64,000 bases of DNA from Alkalihalobacillus sp047302405 (GTDB taxonomy: Bacteria > Bacillota > Bacilli > Bacillales > Bacillaceae_D). The position numbers and the translations under genes were made by a program. Shown in pieces: positions 51,415 through 61,141 of the stretch. Numbering within the stretch: position 1 is the first letter of the stretch; the number at the start of each line of letters is the position of its first letter. The notes under the pieces were generated by a model. The model saw only the letters and a program-made list of their open reading frames with translations, was not told the origin of the DNA and made no database searches. The stretch is taken from positions 558,001-622,000 of the forward strand of contig NZ_CP154853.1 in the NCBI RefSeq assembly GCF_047302405.1, read 5' to 3'.

Positions 51415-52461
51415 ATGGATGAAAAACGAGAAAAGATAAATAAATCAAAAATAATTCCATACCCAGGTCTCGTGCGAAGATTAATAGAGAAAGGGATGGG
51501 ATCATTAAAGGAAAAAGAACCAAAAGAAGCCTATGAACTCTTTAATGAAGCGGCAAATTATGAACCAGACCATCCACAGGTTCGTTTTGGGAGAGTCTTA
51601 TGTTTAGTTGAGTTAGGGCGGCTTGAGGAAGCGGTTGAACAGACAACGAGCTTGTTACATGAAGATATTGGTGATTATTATGATAATTTGCAAGTACATA
51701 TTTCTTTACTCGTTCAATTAGCTCGGTACCACGAGGTTGTTCATTTATTAGATGCGGTTTTAGCAGAAAATCGATTGCCTTCTCAACATGCAGAATCGCT
51801 TTATCAGTTGCTTCATTTTAGTAGACAAATGACAAATGACGATACCTTCACGACGTTTACCGAACGTGAGGATGAGGTAAATGAACATGTTTTATCAATG
51901 TTGCAATCAGATAATGTGAGCTTACAAGGACAAGCTATACAAATCTTAAAAACAATGAATAAACCGTATGTTATAGAAGCCTTTATCTCCTATGTTCAAG
52001 AAGAACAACACGATCTTTTATTACGTTCAATCGCGTTAGAAGCCTTACATAATTTTGGTGTCAGTGAAAGTATACATATAAAAAAGTTAGGGATGAATCA
52101 AACCGTTATCCCGAATCAATTACCGCTTGTTTATGAGCAGCCTTTTGCGAAGGAAATTATTCATTTGTTAAGTGATTTTCTTGAACATGAGAATCCGAAT
52201 CTTTTAGAAATGGCGAATCAACTATGCTGGGCTCATATGTATGCCATCTATCCATATTCTCCAGAGCCCAAACAGGCTAAGCTATGGGCCGCTGTTTTTT
52301 ATATTGTGGTTTCGAATCGAATGGGAATGGAAATAAATGAAGAGTGGGTTGAATCGATTTCAAATAAGGCCGCTCACCAATTAGATGAATATGTGCAATT
52401 AGTAGAAGTGATTGAAATGAAATCGTATCAAGGTTTTGATTTAAATGGATTTCACTTATAA
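51415..52461 (+). CDS. ysoA: TPR-repeat protein YsoA
   Basis: 348-residue cytosolic protein with TPR-like helical repeats: a clear N-terminal TPR pair (AYELFNEAANYEPDHPQVRF, then FGRVLCLVELGRLEEAVEQT) and less regular helices to the end. It is the B. subtilis YsoA orthologue by position (leuD-ysoA-tig) and length. TPR proteins mediate protein contacts; the partner is unknown. CTGGAGAAAG lies upstream. Confidence 0.85.
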   Translation: MDEKREKINKSKIIPYPGLVRRLIEKGMGSLKEKEPKEAYELFNEAANYEPDHPQVRFGRVLCLVELGRLEEAVEQTTSLLHEDIGDYYDNLQVHISLLVQLARYHEVVHLLDAVLAENRLPSQHAESLYQLLHFSRQMTNDDTFTTFTEREDEVNEHVLSMLQSDNVSLQGQAIQILKTMNKPYVIEAFISYVQEEQHDLLLRSIALEALHNFGVSESIHIKKLGMNQTVIPNQLPLVYEQPFAKEIIHLLSDFLEHENPNLLEMANQLCWAHMYAIYPYSPEPKQAKLWAAVFYIVVSNRMGMEINEEWVESISNKAAHQLDEYVQLVEVIEMKSYQGFDLNGFHL

Positions 52462-52516
52462 AAACATAACAAAAAGGGTAATTCCTAGTAAACCATGTTA
52501 GTTCTAGTAAATTTAT

Positions 52517-52544
52517 TTGAAAAGAATAGGCTTTATGTTATAAT
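52517..52544 (+). promoter_or_regulatory. Sigma-A promoter of tig
   Basis: TTGAAA (52517-52522), 16-bp spacer, extended TGTTATAAT with TATAAT at 52539-52544. Confidence 0.75.
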
Positions 52545-52616
52545 GATGTGGTTGTCAACGTTGAAATTATGAGTAAATGTTCGGAAACGAAGATGTATAT
52601 AGTTGGAGGGAAAGTA

Positions 52617-53921
52617 ATGACTGCAAAATGGGAAAAGCAAGAAGGAAATCAAGGAGTTTTAACTTTTGAAGTGGACGCTCTAAAATTTAAGGAAGCACTT
52701 GACGTTGCTTTTAAAAAAGTTGTCAAGAAAGTTAATGAACCAGGATTCCGTAAAGGAAAAATGCCTCGTCCATTATTCGAAAAGAAATATGGTGTAGAAT
52801 CACTATATCAAGATGCTTTAGATGTATTGCTTCCAGAAGCATATCCAAAAGCAATTGTAGAAGCAGGTATTGAGCCAGTTGCTCAGCCTCAAATTGATGT
52901 TGAAACAATTAGTAAAGAGACAGGTGTTGTTTTTAAAGCAACAGTTATCGTAAAACCTGAAGTTACTTTAGGCGATTATAAAGGTCTAGAAGTAGAAGAG
53001 GTAGATACAGCTGTAACAGATGAAGAAGTAGAAGCTGAGCTAAAGAGCTTACAAGAGCGTAAAGCTGATTTAGTTGTAGTGGAAGATGGAGCAGTTGAAG
53101 AAGGTGATACGGCTGTTATCGATTTCGAAGGCTTTGTTGATGGCGAAGCGTTTGATGGTGGTCAAGCAGAGAACCATTCATTAGAAATCGGTTCTGGTCA
53201 ATTCATCCCTGGGTTTGAAGAGCAATTAGTTGGTCTTAAATCTGGTGAAGAAAAAGAAGTGGAAGTAACATTCCCAGAAGAGTATCATTCTGAAGATTTA
53301 GCTGGTAAAGCAGCGACGTTTAAAGTGAAGTTACACGATATTAAACGTAAAGAGCTTCCAGAACTAGATGATGAATTTGCAAAAGATGCAAATGAAAATG
53401 TTGAAACTTTAGATGAATTAAAGAAAGAATTAAGAGAAAAATTAGAGCATGATAAGAAGCATCAAGCAGAGCATGCAGTACGTGATACAGTAGTCGAAAA
53501 AGCGGCTGACAATGCAACGATCGATGTACCAGAAGAAATGGTTGCGACAGAAGTAGATCGTATGGTTCAAGAATTTGAACAACGTCTACAAACTCAAGGT
53601 CTTAACTTAGAGTTATATGCTCAATTCTCTGGTCAAGACGAAGCGACATTACGTGAACAATTCCAAGTGGATGCTGGTAAACGTGTACGTGTGAACTTGA
53701 CGCTAGAAGCGATTGCAAATGCAGAAGCGATTGAAGTAAGCGAAGAAGATGTTGAAAAAGAATATGAGAAGATGGCTGAGATGTACCAACGTTCTGTTGA
53801 AGAAATTAAAGCTATTTTAACTGCACAAGGTGGAGACGAAGCAATCAAAGGTGACCTAAGAGTCCAAAAAGCTGTTGAGCTTCTAGTAGAAGAAAGCAAA
53901 ACAGTAGCAGCTGCTCAGTAA
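52617..53921 (+). CDS. tig: Trigger factor
   Basis: Ribosome-bound chaperone and peptidyl-prolyl isomerase. The ribosome-binding signature PGFRKGKMPRPLFEKKYG (residues about 42-59), a central FKBP domain (GDTAVIDFEGFVDGEAFDGG near 165) and a long helical C-terminal chaperone domain are present. The ATG at 52617 with TTGGAGGG upstream gives 434 residues; 23 earlier open codons include the promoter-proximal leader and are not used. Confidence 0.96.
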   Translation: MTAKWEKQEGNQGVLTFEVDALKFKEALDVAFKKVVKKVNEPGFRKGKMPRPLFEKKYGVESLYQDALDVLLPEAYPKAIVEAGIEPVAQPQIDVETISKETGVVFKATVIVKPEVTLGDYKGLEVEEVDTAVTDEEVEAELKSLQERKADLVVVEDGAVEEGDTAVIDFEGFVDGEAFDGGQAENHSLEIGSGQFIPGFEEQLVGLKSGEEKEVEVTFPEEYHSEDLAGKAATFKVKLHDIKRKELPELDDEFAKDANENVETLDELKKELREKLEHDKKHQAEHAVRDTVVEKAADNATIDVPEEMVATEVDRMVQEFEQRLQTQGLNLELYAQFSGQDEATLREQFQVDAGKRVRVNLTLEAIANAEAIEVSEEDVEKEYEKMAEMYQRSVEEIKAILTAQGGDEAIKGDLRVQKAVELLVEESKTVAAAQ

Positions 53922-53969
53922 TTCCATTTCCATATAGAGATGCTTGAATAAGGTAGCTCACTATAAAGT

Positions 53970-54008
53970 AAAAACAAGGTGCGAGCTGAAATCGTACCTT
54001 GTTTTTCC
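53970..54008 (+). terminator. Terminator of tig
   Basis: AAAAACAAGGTGCGA pairs with TCGTACCTTGTTTTT around GCTGAAA. Symmetric A and T tracts allow bidirectional use. Confidence 0.85.
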
Positions 54009-54306
54009 ATCATATAAAAAGATAAAATTTATCATCTTTTCTCGTTTTGGAATGTATGAGTAAGGCTTGAATTGAACAAGCTGAGAAGAAGCCGTTTCGC
54101 CAAAAATGATTGGAGATTGTAATTGAAGATCTTTAGTTAGAAAAAAAGGATTTTCAAGGTTGGATCTTGAATTTATTATAAATCCACACATACACATAAG
54201 TAATATCTTTAAATTTGAGTATCTGTATTTTAGATGACTTTATTTTTGCTCTCCAAGCAACATCTATACATAAGAAGAGAGATTAGTTTTTCTTTTCCAG
54301 GTTCTG

Positions 54307-54315
54307 TGTTACAAT
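54307..54315 (+). promoter_or_regulatory. Extended -10 promoter of clpX
   Basis: TGTTACAAT about 126 bp upstream of clpX. The tig-clpX gap (53922-54440) otherwise holds the tig terminator and the palindrome at 54335; no gene is seen in it. Confidence 0.45.
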
Positions 54316-54334
54316 AGCTGAAAATCTCGACAAA

Positions 54335-54349
54335 TCTAGATAATCTAGA
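54335..54349. promoter_or_regulatory. 15-bp palindrome just downstream of the clpX promoter
   Basis: TCTAGAT-A-ATCTAGA, perfectly symmetric arms, about 20 bp past the -10. The position is that of a repressor operator. It does not match the CtsR box; the regulator is unknown. Confidence 0.35.
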
Positions 54350-54440
54350 AATGCTGTGCAATTTTCGAGCCGTGTTATACAAGACCAAAATGAAGAAAAT
54401 AATGGTTTGAAATGGTACAATATTTCTGAGGGGTGATTAA

Positions 54441-55715
54441 ATGTTTAAATTTAATGATGAAAAAGGGCAACTTAAATGTTCTTTTTGTGGGAAAACTCAA
54501 GACCAAGTCCGTAAGCTAGTTGCTGGACCAGGTGTGTATATATGTGATGAATGTATTGAACTCTGTACAGAAATTGTAGAAGAAGAACTCGGAACAGAAG
54601 AAGAAGTTGAGTTTCAAGAAGTTCCAAAACCTTCTGAGATTCGTTCCATCCTAGATGATTATGTTATCGGTCAGGAAAGAGCCAAAAAATCATTATCGGT
54701 AGCTGTTTATAATCATTATAAGCGTATCAATGCTCTTAACCGCTCTGAAGAAGTAGAACTTTCTAAAAGTAACATTTGTATGATTGGGCCGACTGGTAGT
54801 GGGAAAACATTGTTAGCTCAAACATTAGCACGTATTTTAAATGTACCATTTGCGATTGCTGATGCAACTTCATTAACAGAAGCAGGTTATGTAGGGGAAG
54901 ATGTTGAGAATATTCTCCTTAAATTAATCCAAGCGGCTGACTACGATGTGGAAAAAGCAGAAAAAGGCATTATTTACATTGATGAGATTGATAAAGTCGC
55001 TCGTAAATCTGAGAATCCTTCCATTACAAGAGATGTTTCAGGTGAAGGGGTTCAACAAGCTTTATTAAAAATCCTTGAAGGTACAACAGCTAGTGTACCG
55101 CCACAAGGTGGAAGAAAGCACCCTCATCAAGAATTTATTCAAATTGATACAACAAATGTTCTCTTTATTTGTGGAGGAGCGTTTGATGGAATCGAGCAAA
55201 TTATTAAGCGTCGATTAGGTAAAAAGGTCATTGGCTTTGGTTCTGAAACTAGGCAGGAAGACTTAAAGCCAGGTGAATATTTAGGGAAAGTATTACCTGA
55301 AGATTTACTTCGTTTTGGGTTAATTCCTGAGTTTATCGGCCGTTTACCGATTATCTCAAGCTTAGAACCTTTAGATGTTCATGCCTTAGTGGAAATTTTA
55401 ACAAAACCAAAAAATGCTCTCGTAAAGCAATACCAAAAATTGCTTGAGCTTGATGATGTTGAGTTAGAATTTACGGATGCAGCATTAAAAGAGATTTCAA
55501 ATAAAGCGATTGAAAGAAAGACTGGGGCACGTGGACTTCGTTCCATCATTGAAGGATTGATGTTAGATGTAATGTTTGACCTTCCATCACGTGATGATGT
55601 CGTAAAATGTATCATTCATGATAAATGTGTTACCGAAAATGCCGCCCCAATCTTGAAAACGGAAGACGGCTCTGAGATCACATTAACCAAAACAGAACCT
55701 AAAGAGAGTGCTTAA
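54441..55715 (+). CDS. clpX: ATP-dependent Clp protease ATP-binding subunit ClpX
   Basis: AAA+ unfoldase that feeds substrates to ClpP. The N-terminal zinc-binding domain has CSFCGKTQ and CDECIELC, Walker A is GPTGSGKTLLAQTLA near residue 117, Walker B is IIYIDEIDK, the ClpP-docking loop is IGFGSE near 266, and sensor 2 is GARGLRSI. 424 residues, standard. GAGGGGTG lies upstream. Monocistronic with its own terminator. Confidence 0.97.
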   Translation: MFKFNDEKGQLKCSFCGKTQDQVRKLVAGPGVYICDECIELCTEIVEEELGTEEEVEFQEVPKPSEIRSILDDYVIGQERAKKSLSVAVYNHYKRINALNRSEEVELSKSNICMIGPTGSGKTLLAQTLARILNVPFAIADATSLTEAGYVGEDVENILLKLIQAADYDVEKAEKGIIYIDEIDKVARKSENPSITRDVSGEGVQQALLKILEGTTASVPPQGGRKHPHQEFIQIDTTNVLFICGGAFDGIEQIIKRRLGKKVIGFGSETRQEDLKPGEYLGKVLPEDLLRFGLIPEFIGRLPIISSLEPLDVHALVEILTKPKNALVKQYQKLLELDDVELEFTDAALKEISNKAIERKTGARGLRSIIEGLMLDVMFDLPSRDDVVKCIIHDKCVTENAAPILKTEDGSEITLTKTEPKESA

Positions 55716-55740
55716 TTCAAATAGGCAAGTGCTTAATAGA

Positions 55741-55785
55741 AAAACCACGGTGAGTGAAGACAGACTCCCCGTGGTTTTCTTGTCT
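55741..55785 (+). terminator. Terminator of clpX
   Basis: AAAACCACGG (55741-55750) pairs with CCGTGGTTTT (55769-55778), followed by CTTG and TTT. Confidence 0.8.
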
Positions 55786-55938
55786 TTTTTGATACTTTCG
55801 TCTTTAATGGAGTTTTGATTCATGTCTTTCTTGCATTTTTTTCCTTTAGTTACAACGTTTTCAGTCCTGATAGTGTGGTTAGCTGAAATGTTAGCGGTCA
55901 TACTATAAAAAACGAGTAACGATGTAGGAGGAAAAGTC

Positions 55939-57609
55939 ATGAATTGGACAGGGATTGCGTTGTTAATTCAATTGTTTTTTGGAATTGTCATTGGGTTGTA
56001 TTTTTTTAATTTGCTTAAGAGTCAACGGAATGGTCGTGTTTCGATAGATAAAGAATCCAAAAAGGAAATGGAGCAGCTCAGAAGAATGCGCTCTATTTCA
56101 TTAAGTGAGCCCTTAGCAGAAAGAGTAAGGCCGATTAGTTTTGATGATATCGTGGGTCAGTCAGAAGGCATACGTACATTAAGAGCTGCATTGTGTGGGC
56201 CAAACCCTCAGCATGTTTTAATTTATGGACCTCCGGGAGTGGGAAAAACAGCAGCAGCCCGATTAGTTTTGGAAGAAGCGAAACGAAATTGTGAATCACC
56301 ATTTCGACAAAATGCCGTTTTTGTTGAGTTAGACGGAGCTACAGCCCGTTTTGATGAGCGTGGAATTGCCGATCCTTTAATTGGCTCAGTGCACGATCCG
56401 ATTTATCAAGGGGCTGGTGCGATGGGGCAAGCTGGTATTCCTCAGCCCAAACACGGGGCTGTTACGAAAGCACATGGAGGCATGCTTTTTATCGATGAAA
56501 TTGGGGAATTGCATTCTATCCAGCTGAATAAATTGTTAAAGGTACTTGAAGATCGAAAAGTTTTTTTAGAAAGTGCTTATTATAGTGAAGAAAATCAAGC
56601 CATTCCAAGGCATATTCATGATATTTTTCAAAATGGTTTGCCTGCCGATTTTCGGTTAATTGGAGCGACGACGCGACGACCGGATGAAATTCCACCTGCG
56701 ATTCGTTCCCGGTGTTTAGAAGTTTATTTTCATGCATTAAAACCTAATGAAATCGTACAGATTGCAGAAAAAGCGATTCAAAAAATTCAATATACCGCAG
56801 AAGAAGGAGCCCTCGAAAAAATCGCGAAATATGCGACAAATGGTCGTGAGGTTGTCAATATCGTGCAAATCTCGGCTGGGGTGGCATTAGCGAGCGGACG
56901 AAAAGAAATATTGCTGGATGATGTTGAATGGGTTTTACATGCCAGTCAATTGAGCCCGCGTCCAGAAAAACAAATTCATCATGAATCCGCAGTCGGAATT
57001 GTGAATGGTTTAGCCGTTTTTGGTCCAAATATGGGTGCCTTACTTGAATTGGAAGTGAATGTGATTGAAAACAAAGGCAATGGTCAAATTAATATTACGG
57101 GGATTGCCGAAGAAGAGCATACCGGAAATCAGTCGCGTTCCATTAAAAGAAAAAGTATGGCAAAAGGCTCGGTTGAAAATGTTGTGACGGTTTTAAGAAG
57201 AATGGGAATCCCGACTTCTGACTATGATATCCATGTCAATTTTCCAGGGGGAGCTCCTGTTGATGGACCATCTGCTGGAATTGCCATTGCGACAGGCATT
57301 TACTCGGCCATTGAAGGGATTAAAGTGAAGCATACTATTGCAATGACAGGAGAATTAGGGATCCACGGTGCGGTTAAACCAATCGGTGGTGTGGTTGCCA
57401 AAGTCGAAGCCGCTAAACTTGCGGGTGTGAAAACCGTTATTGTGCCTGAAGAGAATATGCAAGCGTTATTAAAGCAAATTGACGGCATTGATGTGGTTTC
57501 TGTGAAGAATTTAGATGAAGTATTAGAATTAGCTCTTGAGCGTGTGGAAGAAGAGGAAGAGATCATTCCAGCGATTAACCCAATGGAGAGTGTATCAACG
57601 CTTATTTAG
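55939..57609 (+). CDS. lonB: ATP-dependent protease LonB
   Basis: Sporulation-associated Lon-type protease of Bacillus (forespore role known in B. subtilis). An N-terminal hydrophobic segment (about residues 5-25) probably anchors it. Walker A is YGPPGVGKTAAARL near 96, Walker B FIDEIGEL, and the C-terminal Lon protease domain has the catalytic serine in VDGPSAGIAIATG near 437 and the lysine in the GGVVAKVEAAKLAG region. 556 residues. TAGGAGGAAAAG lies upstream. lonA follows after 105 bases. Confidence 0.94.
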   Translation: MNWTGIALLIQLFFGIVIGLYFFNLLKSQRNGRVSIDKESKKEMEQLRRMRSISLSEPLAERVRPISFDDIVGQSEGIRTLRAALCGPNPQHVLIYGPPGVGKTAAARLVLEEAKRNCESPFRQNAVFVELDGATARFDERGIADPLIGSVHDPIYQGAGAMGQAGIPQPKHGAVTKAHGGMLFIDEIGELHSIQLNKLLKVLEDRKVFLESAYYSEENQAIPRHIHDIFQNGLPADFRLIGATTRRPDEIPPAIRSRCLEVYFHALKPNEIVQIAEKAIQKIQYTAEEGALEKIAKYATNGREVVNIVQISAGVALASGRKEILLDDVEWVLHASQLSPRPEKQIHHESAVGIVNGLAVFGPNMGALLELEVNVIENKGNGQINITGIAEEEHTGNQSRSIKRKSMAKGSVENVVTVLRRMGIPTSDYDIHVNFPGGAPVDGPSAGIAIATGIYSAIEGIKVKHTIAMTGELGIHGAVKPIGGVVAKVEAAKLAGVKTVIVPEENMQALLKQIDGIDVVSVKNLDEVLELALERVEEEEEIIPAINPMESVSTLI

Positions 57610-57714
57610 ATTAGACAAAGGTATGGGGATAAGATAAAATTGAGAAAGATTAGAGCAAAAATGAGCCAATGAGTTAGGAGAAATTTGGAAACAGGAAGAT
57701 GGAGGTGTATGCGG

Positions 57715-60042
57715 ATGGTCGAACAAAATAGGAAACGGCAAATTCCGCTTCTGCCTTTACGCGGACTTCTGGTATTTCCATCAATGGTGTTACACCTTGA
57801 TGTAGGAAGAGCAAAGTCAGTTCAGGCATTAGAGAGCGCTATGGATAGTGACCATGAAATTTTATTAGCAACACAAAAGGATATCTCAATAGATAATCCA
57901 AAAGATGAAGAAATTTATTCAATCGGAACACTAGCAAAGATAAGTCAGCTTTTACGATTACCTAATGGCACAGTTCGAGTTCATGTTGAAGGATTATCGA
58001 GAGCCAAAATAAGTCAATTTTTAGACAATGAGGATTATTTAGAAGTTGAAATGGACCTTCTGGAAGATGAAGATCCTTATAAATCTCCAGAAGTTCAAGC
58101 AATTATGCGTAATATGCTAACAATGTTTGAGCAATATACAAAGGTCTCAAAAAAAATCTCTGTTGAAACGGTCCAAACGATTAAAGAAATTAGTGAGCCG
58201 AGTCGTCTAGCGGATGTCGTTTCTGCTAATTTACCGTTAAAATTATCGGAAAAACAACAGCTTTTAGAAATTACTTCTGTTAAAGATCGACTCATTCATT
58301 TGATTCAAATTTTAAATAATGAACAAGAAGTCCTTGGATTAGAAAAGAAAATCGGTCAACGTGTCAAAAAATCAATGGAGAAAACGCAAAAAGAATATTA
58401 TTTACGTGAGCAAATGAAGGCCATTCAAAAAGAGCTGGGTGATAAAGAAGGGCGTACTGGTGAAGTTGCCACTTTAAGAAGTCAGATTGAAAACTCGGAT
58501 ATGCCAGAGTCTATTTTAACAAAAGCGTTAAAGGAACTGGACCGATATGAAAAGATGCCAGCAAATGCAGCGGAAAGCTCTGTCCTTCGAAACTATTTAG
58601 ATTGGCTTATTCAATTGCCATGGACGAAAGAAACGACCGATCAATTAGACGTGATTCGCGCCGAAGAAATTTTGGATAAGGATCATTATGGTTTAGAAAA
58701 GGTCAAAGAGCGTGTCTTAGAATATTTAGCAGTTCAACAGCTAACAAGAGAATTAAAAGGGCCGATTTTATGTTTAGCTGGACCTCCTGGTGTTGGGAAA
58801 ACGTCGCTTGCCAGATCCATTGCTCGATCATTAGGTCGTAAATTTGTACGCATCTCTCTTGGTGGGGTAAGAGATGAAGCGGAAATTCGTGGACATCGTC
58901 GTACATATGTTGGAGCTATGCCTGGACGTATTATTCAAGGAATGAAAAAGGCGGAAACCGTAAATCCCGTTTTCTTATTAGATGAAATCGATAAGATGGC
59001 AAATGATTTTAGAGGGGATCCATCTTCCGCTTTATTAGAAGTTCTTGATCCAGAACAAAATAATACGTTTAGTGATCACTATATTGAGGAGCCTTATGAT
59101 CTGTCGAAAGTGATGTTTGTGACGACAGCAAATAATATTGGTACTATTCCTGGGCCGTTATTAGACCGTATGGAAATTATTACGATTGCTGGTTATACAG
59201 AGCTTGAGAAAATGCAAATTGCGAAAAACTATTTGCAAAAAAAACAAAGAAAAGATCACGGGCTAACAGGTAATATGTTACGAATTAATGATGAAGCACT
59301 GTTAAAAGTAATCCGCCACTATACACGAGAAGCTGGTGTACGGACACTTGAACGCCAATTAGCGGCGATTTCGCGTAAAGCAGCAAAAATGATTGTATCA
59401 GGTAATAAAAAGCGGGTAACCGTTAATGAAAAAATGGTCGAAGAAATGCTCGGTAAACCTCGTTTCCGCTATGGTTTAGCAGAAATAGAAGACCAAATCG
59501 GGGCAGCGACAGGTCTTGCTTATACAACAGCTGGTGGAGATACGTTATCAATAGAAGTATCGCTTGCACCGGGTAAAGGGAAACTTTCATTAACAGGGAA
59601 GCTAGGCGATGTCATGAAAGAGTCAGCTCAAGCAGCCTTTAGTTATATTCGTTCTCGTTCTTCTGAATTAGAAATCAATCCGAATTTTCATGAAGAAAAT
59701 GACATTCACATCCATGTTCCAGAAGGAGCGACTCCTAAGGATGGCCCCTCTGCTGGAATCACGATGGCGACGGCTCTTATCTCTGCTCTGACAGACCGAC
59801 CTGTTAAGCGAGAAGTTGGAATGACAGGAGAAATTACTTTACGTGGGCGTGTGTTACCGATCGGTGGATTGAAGGAAAAATCGATGAGTGCTCACCGGGC
59901 TGGTTTGAAAACGATTATTATTCCGAAAGATAATGAAAAAGACTTAGAAGATGTACCAGAAAGTGTTCGTAAAGACTTAGACTTTATTTTAGTAGCTCAT
60001 TTAGATGAAGTACTAAAACATGCATTGGGAGAGAAAAAATGA
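57715..60042 (+). CDS. lonA: ATP-dependent protease LonA
   Basis: Cytosolic AAA+ protease degrading damaged and regulatory proteins. The N-terminal LON domain begins IPLLPLRGLLVFPSMVLHLD, Walker A is AGPPGVGKTSLARSIA near residue 355, and the protease site has the serine in TPKDGPSAGITMATAL near 679 and the lysine in GGLKEKSMSAHRAG. The second ATG (57715) is chosen because GGAGG ends nine bases before it, whereas the ATG at 57709 is too close; 775 residues, as in B. subtilis. Overlaps ysxC by four bases. Confidence 0.96.
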   Translation: MVEQNRKRQIPLLPLRGLLVFPSMVLHLDVGRAKSVQALESAMDSDHEILLATQKDISIDNPKDEEIYSIGTLAKISQLLRLPNGTVRVHVEGLSRAKISQFLDNEDYLEVEMDLLEDEDPYKSPEVQAIMRNMLTMFEQYTKVSKKISVETVQTIKEISEPSRLADVVSANLPLKLSEKQQLLEITSVKDRLIHLIQILNNEQEVLGLEKKIGQRVKKSMEKTQKEYYLREQMKAIQKELGDKEGRTGEVATLRSQIENSDMPESILTKALKELDRYEKMPANAAESSVLRNYLDWLIQLPWTKETTDQLDVIRAEEILDKDHYGLEKVKERVLEYLAVQQLTRELKGPILCLAGPPGVGKTSLARSIARSLGRKFVRISLGGVRDEAEIRGHRRTYVGAMPGRIIQGMKKAETVNPVFLLDEIDKMANDFRGDPSSALLEVLDPEQNNTFSDHYIEEPYDLSKVMFVTTANNIGTIPGPLLDRMEIITIAGYTELEKMQIAKNYLQKKQRKDHGLTGNMLRINDEALLKVIRHYTREAGVRTLERQLAAISRKAAKMIVSGNKKRVTVNEKMVEEMLGKPRFRYGLAEIEDQIGAATGLAYTTAGGDTLSIEVSLAPGKGKLSLTGKLGDVMKESAQAAFSYIRSRSSELEINPNFHEENDIHIHVPEGATPKDGPSAGITMATALISALTDRPVKREVGMTGEITLRGRVLPIGGLKEKSMSAHRAGLKTIIIPKDNEKDLEDVPESVRKDLDFILVAHLDEVLKHALGEKK

Positions 60043-60626
60043 AGGTTACAAATGTAGAATTAGCCACGGTTGCTGTGAAACCAGAACAATATCCGAATAC
60101 ACAGCTACCAGAAGTCGCCTTAGCCGGTCGATCAAATGTTGGAAAGTCATCTTTTATTAATAAGATGATTAACCGTAAAGCTTTAGCGAGAACGTCAGGA
60201 CGTCCAGGGAAAACCCAAACATTAAACTTTTATATGGTGAATGAAATGTTGTACTTCGTCGATGTTCCTGGCTATGGTTTTGCCAAAGTATCAAAAAAAG
60301 AACGTGAAGCATGGGGGCGTATGATTGAAACGTATTTACAATCGCGCGAGCCTTTGAAGGCAGTTATTCAACTGATTGATATTCGCCACAAACCATCACA
60401 GGATGATAAGCTCATGTATGAGTGGCTCAAACATTTTGAGATTCCTGTCATTATCGTCGCTACTAAAAGTGATAAAATTCCTAAAGGAAAATGGCAGAAG
60501 CATCAAAAAGTGATCGAAAAGGAATTGAATAAACATCCTGAAGATCCTGTCGTCTTATTTTCTTCAGAAACAGGAAACGGTAAAGAAGAAGCATGGCGAA
60601 AAATCCTCCACTACATTGGGAAATAA
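60039..60626 (+). CDS. ysxC: Ribosome biogenesis GTPase YsxC (EngB)
   Basis: Essential Era/TrmE-type GTPase for 50S subunit assembly. G1 AGRSNVGKSSFIN (near residue 30), the switch region GRPGKTQTLNFY, G3 DVPGYGFA, G4 TKSDK and a final GNGKEEAW are all present. 195 residues. Translationally coupled to lonA through ATGA with GGAGAG upstream. Followed by a terminator. Confidence 0.97.
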   Translation: MKVTNVELATVAVKPEQYPNTQLPEVALAGRSNVGKSSFINKMINRKALARTSGRPGKTQTLNFYMVNEMLYFVDVPGYGFAKVSKKEREAWGRMIETYLQSREPLKAVIQLIDIRHKPSQDDKLMYEWLKHFEIPVIIVATKSDKIPKGKWQKHQKVIEKELNKHPEDPVVLFSSETGNGKEEAWRKILHYIGK

Positions 60627-60639
60627 GTTATGAGAAAAG

Positions 60640-60678
60640 GCTGTTGCGATCGATTAGGATCGCAACAGTCTATTTTGG
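60640..60678 (+). terminator. Terminator of lonA-ysxC
   Basis: CTGTTGCGATC (60641-60651) pairs with GATCGCAACAG (60658-60668), followed by TCTATTTT. The remaining gap to hemA (60680-61141) carries the promoter and PerR-like box and no gene. Confidence 0.8.
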
Positions 60679-60975
60679 TTGGAGAAGAAGCACGAATTAA
60701 ATAATGACGACATATTCAAATTGTCTATTCATCGTACCTCATTTAACTCATGAAAAAAGATAGTGATTTAATTAGAATTATTATAAAGAGTGTGATAAAA
60801 TCAGATGGGGGTATGGTTAGGTCGGATAAAAATTGTCGAATTGGATATGCTAGGAATGAGAAAATGGACGTTTGTAGTAAGGTTTCCATTCATTATTTTA
60901 CAAAGAAATCCTTATTTTACTAAGTGAATGCGTCATTTATTGTTCACAATTTATTTTTATGTGCGAGATAATCCA

Positions 60976-60992
60976 TGATATAATAATTATTA
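60976..60992 (+). promoter_or_regulatory. hemA promoter overlapped by a PerR-box-like operator
   Basis: The extended -10 TGATATAAT begins at 60976. ATATAATAATTATTA (60978-60992) matches the PerR consensus TTATAATNATTATAA at 12 of 14 specified positions. PerR repression of hemAXCDBL is known in B. subtilis; here the operator would block the -10 directly. Confidence 0.6.
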
Positions 60993-61141
60993 TAAATAAG
61001 AGGTAGATTGAAGTCCTTATGGAATTTTATAGATGAATAAACAGATAACAATGTCGGTGTTTTTGTTTTAAATGGTTCACTCCGTTTAATACGATAAGCG
61101 CAACCAATGAGCTAAAATTGATTAGGGGGGTGAGCGACAGG

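Noticed and set aside
53961..54197. 78-codon minus-strand frame after tig
   Set aside because: It reads through the tig terminator hairpin and has no RBS or family features.
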